A stretch of 51,925 bases of DNA, taken from assembly GCA_964525945.1 (NCBI GenBank), contig CAZGKX010000011.1, positions 1 through 51,925 on the forward strand, given 5' to 3'. Below are positions 1 to 9,800 of this stretch, one piece after another. The notes under the pieces were generated by a model, which saw only the letters and a list, made by a program, of their open reading frames with translations, had not been told where the DNA came from and ran no database searches. The stretch's first letter is position 1. Every line of letters begins with the position of its first letter. The translations under genes were made by a program, and so were the position numbers. The stretch is from CAZGKX01 sp964525945 (GTDB lineage Bacteria > Pseudomonadota > Gammaproteobacteria > Legionellales > Legionellaceae).

Positions 1-1144
1 TGAGCATGAGGTTCGCCTGGTAAGTGATGAACACCGTATTATTAAGGTGCTGTGGGAGATTCTGTGCCGCGACAGCGTTGTTGTGCGGCAGTACATGGTG
101 AGCTTCGTCAACGATCAGCCAGTGGGGACGTCCAGTGCGGGACCGCATATCCTGCAAATCTTTAAGTAATCCTGTGAAGATCTCCGGGCGTTGGTCCATC
201 GGCACGCCGAGCAGGTTGACGACGACGTTTTGTGTGGGGTCGCGTAGCAATTGCAGCACTTCGCTAACAGTTGGCACGTGCTCACCATCACCAAGGACAA
301 CCGCAGCTTCGAATTCCTCGTAGTCGCCCTCAGGGTCGATGACACAAAACTGGTAGCCGGCGTCAACCAGGCGTTCCAGAGTGATCTTGGCCAGCGTCGA
401 CTTGCCGCCGCCGGACTTGCCTTCAGGGTCGGTGGCCAATTCCAAACGATGCCTCGGGATATCATAATCGAGGCTACGCAAGTCGTTCTTGAGGATGCGG
501 CGCACTAGTTCCCGTACGCCGGCTCCGCGCTCACCTTTGGTCACAAGATCAACTGCGTCTTTGAGCGAGGGAATGGCGTTGTCGACGGCAACGGAAAACT
601 CACACAGCTCAAGAAAAGCGAGATCGTTTTCAGCGTCTCCGATGCCAATGACGTTGTGGAATGAGAGGCCCAACTGCGTGAGTGCTTTGTTGAGGCCGGA
701 CGCTTTGTTGACGCCCGCTGGCAGCACCATAACAGCCTCTTTGTTGAAGACGATCTGCAGGTCAAGCCCCATCTCTCGGATTGTCTTGAAAACCATTTCA
801 TCGTTGGGTTTAACCGTGGCGATGACGGTTTGGCCAATGTTAAGGGGGGAGACTTTTTTTTTCTTGAGGGCTGCGATGAAATCGTCGCGCGCGGGGTTGG
901 CGATAAGCGTTTCGTTCTGCTCGGATGGGTCGTAGACCACAGCGCCGTTCTCTGCCACTACGAGGTCGAACACAGACATGTCAGGCAATAGTTTTTTGAG
1001 TTCCTGCATTTCGCGGCCCGTGACGAGCAAGAGATGCCTTCCAGAGTCACGTAACTTCCGTAAGGCGCGCAGCGTAGCCGCGCTGACTTGACCGTCCTCT
1101 GCCAGAGTGCCGTCGAAATCAGTTGCGAGGGCTAAATAGCGCAC
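1..1144 (-). CDS. HAD-IIB phosphatase fused to HerA-like P-loop ATPase (3' end beyond window)
   Basis: Continuous reading frame from a GTG start at 1144, preceded by AGAGGA, to the left edge (381 codons visible, no stop). The N-terminal ~210 residues are a class IIB HAD phosphatase: the DFDGT nucleophile loop has Asp9 and Asp11, VTGRE is motif II, NKASGLNKAL supplies the motif III lysine, and IGIGDAENDL is motif IV. The chain then enters a P-loop ATPase with Walker A GKSGGGKS (about residues 242-249) and Walker B LIVDEAHH (about 343-350), as in HerA/DUF87-type ATPases. Known HAD-IIB enzymes dephosphorylate sugar phosphates and similar metabolites; what the ATPase adds is not known to me. The region is clearly GC-richer than everything to its right, suggesting acquisition. 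The nine-A run near residue 95 stays in frame. Confidence 0.8.
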   Translation of the reverse strand, partial: MRYLALATDFDGTLAEDGQVSAATLRALRKLRDSGRHLLLVTGREMQELKKLLPDMSVFDLVVAENGAVVYDPSEQNETLIANPARDDFIAALKKKKVSPLNIGQTVIATVKPNDEMVFKTIREMGLDLQIVFNKEAVMVLPAGVNKASGLNKALTQLGLSFHNVIGIGDAENDLAFLELCEFSVAVDNAIPSLKDAVDLVTKGERGAGVRELVRRILKNDLRSLDYDIPRHRLELATDPEGKSGGGKSTLAKITLERLVDAGYQFCVIDPEGDYEEFEAAVVLGDGEHVPTVSEVLQLLRDPTQNVVVNLLGVPMDQRPEIFTGLLKDLQDMRSRTGRPHWLIVDEAHHVLPHNNAVAAQNLPQHLNNTVFITYQANLML

Positions 1145-1522
1145 AATGGAGCATCCTCTGAATATGCACTATGGATAGATGGGTTATCGGTGCCAGTATC
1201 TCTATAATCCCCCCCAAATTTTTTAAGCAGCGATTTCCTGTCAGTGGTTGGGTGTAGTCTTGCAATAAATGTTTGCGCCATTTTCATTAACGCCCGAATT
1301 ATCATGTTGTGTAAGCTAATTATAGTGCATTCTATGCGATTCGCTTCCTAATAATGAATGCAGTTTCGTTGAAGAAATGATCCAATTTCATAAATTAAAT
1401 TTGATCCAATTGTTTTTCTTGTTCATGCATTTATCTGATATTATGGAGCATAAGGACGACACAGATTATGTCAGACAGGAGCGAAGCACAAGGATTGTGC
1501 TCGCGCGCAGTAAACTATCATT
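1145..1522. other. Intergenic spacer, composition boundary
   Basis: No gene seen. Composition shifts from GC-rich on the left to AT-rich on the right. The right end carries a copy of a repeat also found near 36.5 kb (see 1448-1510). The spacer lies upstream of the HAD/ATPase gene and downstream of the hybrid kinase gene, both on the minus strand. Confidence 0.6.
1448..1510. repeat. Dispersed repeat copy A, with hairpin
   Basis: Begins with GCATAAGGACGAC, contains CAGACAGGA, and ends in a hairpin with arms AGCACAA / TTGTGCT (1485-1501) flanked by GCG/CGC. The same 13-bp start, a GGACAGGA block and a CGAAGCAC/GTGCTTCG hairpin recur in the same order at 36491-36561. This points to a small dispersed repeat family. 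Here it lies just beyond the 3' end of the kinase gene but has no T-run in that direction, so terminator function is doubtful. Confidence 0.5.
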
Positions 1523-3706
1523 TCATTGATTTTTTAACCATTGCGCAATAACGGGCAATGTTTCATCCATAATTTTCATCATTTGCTGATAAAGTTCCGC
1601 AAGTAGCTTAACATGGCCTGCTTTGTGATAACGCTCTAGATATTGGCAGGCGGTTGATAGTTTATTCAGTTTTAAATAAACAGTACCTCCTTTGATTTTA
1701 TGCGCTAATTTTGCAATTTGCCCCCAATCTCCAGACGCATAGGCGGTCTTTAGGTCTTGCTTATCCTTGGAAAATGATTCTACAAAAGATTTTAATATAT
1801 CCACCAATAATGCTTTATTGTTGCCCAGTTCTTTAATGGCATGCTGGGCGTCGAGCAAGGATAGCTTATCCAATTGAAACAATTGAGCTTCTGTATCTGG
1901 TAAATCCATGCCAACTAATTTTTGTTTGGGCATATTTTTCGTCGAAGCTAATTTATCGATGTTCGATCCATCAAGCGATTCCGAGTGGTTCTTATTCGTA
2001 TCAAATAGAGAAAACACATAAAAAAGTTCAGTGAGTATTTCAGGTCTGATGGGTTTTATAATCACATCATTCATGCCCGCAGCTAGGCATTCGGCATGGA
2101 TTTTACCTTCTGCGTGGCCTGTGATTGCAACGATGGGCACGGGTTTTTTGTTCTGCTCCTTTTCATGGTTTCTAAGCTGTTGAGTAAACTCAATACCGGA
2201 AATTCCAGGTAGACCAACATCGGAAAGAATGAGATCAAAATGCTTTGTTTTCGCCAATTTCAACGCTGATTCGCCATCTGCTGCTGGTGTGGGGTTGCAT
2301 TTTGCTTGGCTTACCAGGGTTTGAGCAATCGTCAATGCCACACGATTATCTTCAATGATTAATATTTCCGGGGCATTGGGCAATTTGGGCAAAAACGGTT
2401 CTGCATTGATTACAGCAGAAGGTTGCGTCAAAAAAAGAGGGGGTGATGGGTGTTTGTTAAAGGTTTTTGGATTGAAATTTTGCGGCCTTGTATTTTGATC
2501 GGGTATTTTAAGCGTGATTGCAAATGAAAATTTAGAGCCTTCATGGAGTTTGCTTTCCACAGTGATGATCCCACCTAATAGCTCGGTATAGGTTTTAACG
2601 ATATGCAATCCAACACCATGTCCCTTATCTAGGCCTTTGTAGGAAGGGGTTATCTTATAAAACAACTCAAAGACTTTATCGATGGATTCCGCTGGAATTC
2701 CCATTCCCGTGTCACTGACTTCAAATCGCAATTGAACTGAGGTGTTTGATTTTTCCAAACATTTAACATGGATGCTGACGTGCCCTTTGTTAGTAAACTT
2801 AATGGCGTTGCCCACTAAATTTAATAAAATATGGTGAATTTTTTTGTGATCACCCGTTAAAACAGTGGGTACATTTTCATCAATGCATTGAATGATTTCA
2901 ATATTTTTGAAGTCGACAGACGATTGTTCTAAATCAATAATGGTTTGTACAAGATAAGGCAAGTCAAAAGGTTCTTCATGAATTTCGTCAAGAGTAATTT
3001 TTGCCAATGAAACCACATCAAGGATTTCATTCAACATGTTTAACAATTCTTCGGCACTTTTAACCATATCATGGACTTTCGCTCTGACGCTGGGATTGTC
3101 TATTTCCTGTTCCACTATTCCGCCCAGCCCTACCACACCAGAGAGGGGAGTGCGAATATCATGGCTCATGTTTGCGATAAATTCCGTTTTGGCCCGTTCT
3201 CCAGATTCCGCGGCTTCCTTGGCTATTTTTAAATCATGTTCTATTTTTTTTTGATTGGTGATATCGGTTGCGATACCTAACACTCCGATTATTGTGCCTT
3301 CTCGATTACGCAAAGGAACCTTGTTTGTGATAACAACGGCGTTTTTACCGTTTTTAAAGGGCATAATATCTTCGATGTTTAATCTTGACTCTCCTGTTGC
3401 AATAACCTCTTGGTCGTCCGCCTTATACTTTTCGGCCTGATCATGCCATGGAAAATCACGATCCGATTTGCCAATCACTTCTTCTCTATTTTTAAAACCA
3501 GCAGCCATTGCAAATTGGTCATTACAGCCTAAATGAGTAGAATGAGTGTCTTTCCAATAAATCATATCCGGCGCGTATTTAATAATATTATTTAATGTAT
3601 ACAATTCTTCTATTGTCATTTTTGAATTGCGTAGTTCAGACTCTAAAAAATTAATGTGTTTAACCAGCGATAATATGCTTAACATCAAATTGGTCGTGGT
3701 AGTCAT
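1523..3706 (-). CDS. Hybrid sensor histidine kinase (PAS-HisKA-HATPase-REC-Hpt), copy 1
   Basis: 727 residues, a complete phosphorelay in one chain. A short N-terminal helix (1-40) precedes a PAS domain (about 42-155, with the YWKD signature). Next come HisKA with the phospho-accepting His182 in NMSHDIRTPL, and an HATPase domain with N box (LNLVGNAIKF), G1 (SDTGMGIP) and G2 (GHGVGLHIV). The receiver has Asp496 in LILSDVGLPG, and the C-terminal Hpt domain has His669 in LAHKIKGG. There are no membrane segments, so it should be a cytosolic sensor; the ligand is unknown. It is divergently transcribed from the NRPS-PKS gene, about 125 bp from its start, and is closely related to the kinase at 16518-18614. 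Confidence 0.93.
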   Translation of the reverse strand: MTTTTNLMLSILSLVKHINFLESELRNSKMTIEELYTLNNIIKYAPDMIYWKDTHSTHLGCNDQFAMAAGFKNREEVIGKSDRDFPWHDQAEKYKADDQEVIATGESRLNIEDIMPFKNGKNAVVITNKVPLRNREGTIIGVLGIATDITNQKKIEHDLKIAKEAAESGERAKTEFIANMSHDIRTPLSGVVGLGGIVEQEIDNPSVRAKVHDMVKSAEELLNMLNEILDVVSLAKITLDEIHEEPFDLPYLVQTIIDLEQSSVDFKNIEIIQCIDENVPTVLTGDHKKIHHILLNLVGNAIKFTNKGHVSIHVKCLEKSNTSVQLRFEVSDTGMGIPAESIDKVFELFYKITPSYKGLDKGHGVGLHIVKTYTELLGGIITVESKLHEGSKFSFAITLKIPDQNTRPQNFNPKTFNKHPSPPLFLTQPSAVINAEPFLPKLPNAPEILIIEDNRVALTIAQTLVSQAKCNPTPAADGESALKLAKTKHFDLILSDVGLPGISGIEFTQQLRNHEKEQNKKPVPIVAITGHAEGKIHAECLAAGMNDVIIKPIRPEILTELFYVFSLFDTNKNHSESLDGSNIDKLASTKNMPKQKLVGMDLPDTEAQLFQLDKLSLLDAQHAIKELGNNKALLVDILKSFVESFSKDKQDLKTAYASGDWGQIAKLAHKIKGGTVYLKLNKLSTACQYLERYHKAGHVKLLAELYQQMMKIMDETLPVIAQWLKNQ

Positions 3707-3730
3707 GTTATTTCGAAACGCGAACTCATT

Positions 3731-3759
3731 TGGTCAATAATTGAAATATAGCATATAAT
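3731..3759 (+). promoter_or_regulatory. Candidate sigma70 promoter for the NRPS-PKS gene
   Basis: A perfect -10 hexamer TATAAT (3754-3759) follows a -35-like TGGTCA (3731-3736) with a 17-bp spacer. Transcription would begin near 3766, leaving a short 5' leader before the ATG at 3832. The region is shared with the divergent kinase gene, so one regulator could control both. Recognised by eye only. Confidence 0.45.
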
Positions 3760-3831
3760 ATAGTGAATTAATTGGGGCAATTAACAATTCATCCGCTATC
3801 GTATCATTGTAGAGAGAGTGCGAAATATCTC

Positions 3832-6800
3832 ATGCCAAAAAACAGATACAACTCATCAAAAAGCACCGAAAACCACGGCATGGATACTAAAAATCTAATT
3901 TCTTTGATCGCGCAGAATGCTACTCGCACCCCATCCAAAGTTGCGATACATGACGAAACGCGCGCTATCGATTATCAGGAATTAAATAGCAAATCGAATC
4001 AATTGGCCCATTGTATTCATCGTTATAAATCCACTGCGCTGCGTAATATTGTGATTTATATGGAGCGCTCGATTGATTCGATTATTTGTTTATTGGCGGT
4101 AATCAAATCGAACAATACTTACGTGCCGATCGATCATGAGGCCTCATCAAAACAGTTTGAACAGATTGTTAATGATTGTACCCCCTCAATTTTATTAACG
4201 AACAAGCCCCTAAGCAAGTCAATCGAACACATTGTTCAAAAGCATGGAATTTTTGTTATCAATATTGGAGAAAGTAAACATTTATTGCAGCAAATGCCGA
4301 ACGATCGTTTATCCATTCTCCCAACGAATAATATTGCGTATATTTTGTATACGTCTGGAACAACCGGCAAGCCAAAGGGCGTACAGATCACGCATGAGGG
4401 TCTCATTAATTTTTTATGTTCGATGAAAGAAAAAATTAATTTTTTAGAGGAAGATGTTTTTTTAGCAATTACCCCGCTAACGTTTGATATTTCAGCGGCT
4501 GAAATATATATACCTTTAGTAACGGGAGCCTCGTTGGTTTTCGTCGATAATTATGTTCGGTATGAGCCCAATAAATTGCAACATTATCTTGAAAAATTTA
4601 ATGTTTCCATCATGCAAGCAACGCCGATTACTTGGCAAATGCTCATCGAAAATGGTTGGAAAAACGCCTCTAAAATCAAGGTGATTTGTGGAGGGGAGGC
4701 TTTATCTGTCCATCTGGCGAGAAAATTAAGGGCTATCTCCAAGGACGTTTGGAATTTTTATGGCCCTACAGAAACCACGGTGTGGTCCACTTGTTATAAA
4801 ATCGACGCGATCGATGAAACACATCCCGTTATTGCTATAGGAAAACCTTTGGCCAATACGGAGGTGTATGTGTTGAACGACTCATTACAACAACAACCTG
4901 CCGGTGAGCCTGGGGAATTGTACATTGGAGGTGTTGGGGTTGCCGTAGGGTATTTGAATCGACCTGACTTAAATAAAAAATGTTTTCTCCCGATCCCATT
5001 TTCCCAAGACAAAGAGGGGTGTCTGTACAAAACAGGAGACTTGGTTGTCCAAGATGATGAAGGAAATTTACATTATTTGGGTCGTATTGACACCCAAATT
5101 AAAATTAGAGGTCATCGGATAGAAGCCAGTGCGATCGAAAATGTCTTGATGGATTATCAAGGCATTAAAGAATGCGTGGTGGTTGATAAAAATCCTGAGC
5201 AGCAGCATGAATTAGTTGCCTATCTTATTTTAATGGGTGACGACATTGCATTAAAAATGTTGCGAGAACACTTAAAAGCACATTTTCCAAGTTATATGGT
5301 GCCAACACGTTATGTTGTGGTGGATGAGTTTCCCGTTACAGCAAATGGGAAAGTGGATCGAAAAAACATGTCCACTGTAAAAAAATACAAGTACTTGAAT
5401 CACGAAAAAAAAGAATCACGTATAGAAAATAAATACGAAGCGATTTTAATGGAGATAATTCAGTCTTGTCTGCAAAGAGAAGATATTGATCCGGAAGGTA
5501 ATTTTTTTGATTTAGGTTTGCATTCGATGCAACTGGTGGATATTGCTCAGGCATTGAATCGAATTTTGAACCAATCAATAAGTGTAGTGGATTTGTTCGA
5601 GCATTCAACCATACGTGATTTTGCAAATTTTCTTATTGGGTATGAATCTGACGATAAATTTGAGAGCAAACCAGACGTATTGTTGAGCTCTGATCAATTT
5701 AATTCTTATGATCATCATATCGCTGTCATTGGCATGGCGTGCAAGGTACCTGGCGCGGACGATTACAATGGTTTTTGGGATCTAATCATTCAAAAAAAAG
5801 AAAGTATCACTTTTTTCAATGAAGACGAATTAAAAAAATCGGGCGTATCTGCTGATATTTATCGTAGCAAAACATACGTTCCAGCAAGAGGTGTATTGTC
5901 TGACATCGATAAGTTTGATGCGGCATTTTTTGGATATACCCCTGCAGAAGCACGTATTATGGATCCTCAACACAGGGTGTTTTTAGAGCAAAGTTGGGCG
6001 GCTTTAGAAGACGCAGGGTATTGTGCAACCCATTTTTCAGGAAAAATTTCTGTTTACGCCGGAATGAATGACAGCACCTACTTTATCAATCATTTATTGC
6101 CAAACACTCAAATTAAAACAGATTATGATACCCAGCAATTGTTGCTGGCAACCAGCACACATTATTTGTCCACTAAAGTTGCTTATGCAATGGGCTTAAA
6201 GGGGGCAAGTGTTACCGTAAATACAGCTTGTTCAACAGGGCTGGTTTCTATTGCAATGGCGTGTAACAGTTTGATGAATCATGACTGTGATATGGCACTA
6301 GCGGGAGCAGTGACCATTGTAACACCCCAGCAAAGTGGTTATTTTTATCAAGAATTGGGAATATTATCGCCAGATGGGCATTGCAGGGTCTTTGATACCC
6401 AATCACAAGGGACCGTCTTAAGCAATGGATGCGGAATTGTCATTTTAAAAAGACTCTCCGATGCTCTCAAAGACAATGATCGTATTTTAGGAGTGGTCAG
6501 AGGCTGGGCACTAAACAATGATGGGGCTAGTAAAGTAGGCTTTACTGCACCGAGTGTTGAGGGCCAAATTTCTTGTGTGCAAGACGCATTGTTGCGAGCG
6601 GAAATTGCTCCTACAGCGATTGAATACATGGAGGCCCATGGGACTGGAACATTGATGGGTGATCCTATTGAAATTGCATCTTTGAGCAAAGCCTACGCAT
6701 ATGAAACGCACCAAAAATCACATTATTGTGCATTGGGCTCAGTCAAAGCCAATATAGGGCATACAGACTCTGCATCCGGTACCATTGGGTTCATTAAAAC

Positions 6801-9800
6801 AATCCTAGCGTTGCACCATAAGACACTCCCTCCGCAAATTAATTATTCGCACGCCAATGCGAATATTAATTTTGAGCATTCCCCGTATTATGTAAATTGC
6901 GAAGCGCGTGCGTGGGAAACCATTCATAAGCAACGCACTGCTGCTGTACACTCACTTGGATTTGGCGGGACCAATGCACATATGATTGTTCAAGAGGCAC
7001 CTTTAATTAAAACAACATCCTCTAAAGGCGCTAATTTATTCATTGTTTCAGCAAAAACCGAACAATCTTTGCAGGCAAATATCCACGCCTTGCACGAATA
7101 CCTTGTGAATTTAAGGCCGAAACAATCCATTGATATTCATTTAGCAGACATGGCTTACACTTTGCAGCTCGGCAGAAAATCCTTCCAATGGCGAACAGCA
7201 ATTGCCTACGAAAGTATTGAGCATTTAATGGGTGTGCTAAATGCTCCTAACCAGCTAAAAAAATACTGCGTAAATAGCGCAGAAAAAAAATTAAAACGCA
7301 TTGTTTTTGGCTTCACGGGGCAGGGCTCACAGTACGCAGGCATGGCCGCTGAGATCTACGGCCAGCACCCATATTTTAAACAAATTGTTGATGAGTGTTG
7401 TGGTCATTTGCAACCCGATTTGGGTATGGATTTAAGACCTATACTATTCCCAAAAACGGTAGAAGAAACACAAACAGCAAATGAACAACTGCTTAATACT
7501 CAATACACGCAACTGGCATTGTTTGTGATTGAATATGCATTAGCCAAGTTTTTGATGTTCTTCGGTATTGTTCCTCATGCAATGATAGGGCATAGCATTG
7601 GGGAATATGTGGCTGCTACTCTATCGGGTGTCTTATCCCTAAAAGACAGCTTAAGTCTTATCGTTACACGTGGCAAACTAATGGCAAGCACTAAGCCCGG
7701 TTTGATGTTGGTGGTACCGCTCGCCATTGAAGAAATCAATCCGTATCTTGATAGCGATGTTGAAGTGGTCGTATCGAATGCACCCCATTTGCATGTGGTC
7801 GCTGGGGATAAAAACAAAATTTCACTATTTGCGCAGAGTCTTCAACCCCTATTGAAATCAAAAGATCGGGTTTGCAAAACCCTTTTTACATCCCATGCTT
7901 TTCATTCGCAGTCGATGGATCCCATAGTAGAAACTTTTTATGAATTGAGCGCCCAGTATCCCATTGCAAAACCCCTCATTCCATACATCTCCAATGTGAC
8001 GGGCAATTGGATCTCTGCACAAGATTTAACGAATAAACGTTACTGGACCCAGCATTTACGCCAAACAGTGCTTTTTTCAAAAGGAATTGAGACCTTGGAT
8101 TTAAGCGAGCACGATGTATTTATTGAAATTGGACCCGGGCGTGTGTTAACGCAATTGATTCAGCAGCATGCGTTTGCTAGCAAACCATTGTTGTTACAAA
8201 CATTGCGATCGTCAGCTGAAACTCATCAAAATAGCTATGCGTTTTTTCTAAGTACTTTAGGCAAACTATGGTTGCATCATCTTCCTCTTGCGTGGGAACA
8301 CTTGTACACCAACGAAATTCGCCAACGCTGCGCCTTGCCCACTTACGCTTTTGAAAAAAATTCTTATTGGGTGAATGTTTCGACGGAAATGAACCCGAGC
8401 ATTTTAAGAACAAACCCTGGGGGTATCCTTTATAAACCTATTTGGGAGCAAAATAAAAAATTATCCACCCAAATTTTGTTACAGGACGTTGAGGCAAAAA
8501 AATGTTTGATAATCTTCTGCGATGATCACGAAAAATACGCTCTTTTCTTGGATAATTTTGCAAAAGAGATGGATGTTTACATCATCTCCGCCGGACTCAA
8601 ATTTGAAAAATTGCAGCAAGGCTTTGTGATCAACCCTTTGCAAAAAAGTGATTACATGTCTTGTTTAAAAGATATAAAGAACAACTATGATGAATTTCTT
8701 GTGATTCATTTATGGTTTGTAGGGGGGCCAGTTTTCTTTGATGGCACGAACGCTCTTTCAAAAGGCCCTTACAGTTTATTGTATTTAACACAAGCCTTTA
8801 ATGAACTTCACACCAACAAATCTCTAAAAATACTGGCGTTGACCACTCAAATGCACAGTGTGTTAGGAAATGAAAAGATACTACCTTTCAAAGCGACCCT
8901 TTTAGGCCCATGCAAAGTTATTCCACAAGAGCACGGTAATATTGCATGTAAATCCATTGATTTAGAATCTAGCAGCAATTGGACGTCATCACTGATCAAG
9001 CATCTTTATGAGGAAGTAGAAAATACCTCAGCCATGCATNNNNNNNNNNATCGTGGGCAATACCGTTGGATTAAAAAACTGAAACCGTGTGATAAAGAAA
9101 TAGACGCAGCCCAACACAACCGTTTAAAAAAACACGGGGTTTATGTGATCACTGGAGGATTAGGTGGTATTGGATTATCCATCGCCCAGCATTTGGCTCA
9201 AAAATATAACGCCCACATTGTGTTACTGACTCGCAGTGAATTTCCAAGCGAAAATGAATGGCAAACTTATATTGATAAGGTGAATCCAAAGCAGCAACAT
9301 CATGAAAAAATTAAAAAATTACTCCACATAAAAGAGCACGCGCATTCGCTCACCCTTGAATGCGTGGCAGTGGAAAATTTTGAACAACTGCAAAAGGTTA
9401 TAAACTCTATCAAGAAAAAATTTCATGCAATCAATGGGGTGATTCATGCTGCAGGCGTAGCGGGAGGCGGTGTTGCTCAACATAAAACGATTGATACCTA
9501 CGAAAATGTATTAAGGCCTAAATTAGACGGGACCCATAATCTTATTAAATGCTTAAAAGATGAACCGTTGGATACCCTTGTTTTGATGTCTTCTATCACT
9601 GCGATTACAGGGTACCCAGGGCAAATTGATTATTGTTCGGCCAATTGCTCAGTGGATGCATACGCCCACAGCAATGATAATTTCCATTATCCTGTGTTTT
9701 GTGTGGTCATGAATTGGTTGGCATGGCGTGACGTGGGAATGGCTGCTGAATCCAAAACATTGCTGATGCGTTTGGATGAAAGCAATAGCATTGGCTCAAA

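Noticed and set aside
853..861. Nine-T run in the left-edge gene, possible frameshift
   Set aside because: The codons stay in frame on both sides and the motifs before and after are in the same frame.
6348..6714. Open minus-strand frames across the ketosynthase
   Set aside because: They are shadows of the well-supported KS domain on the other strand.
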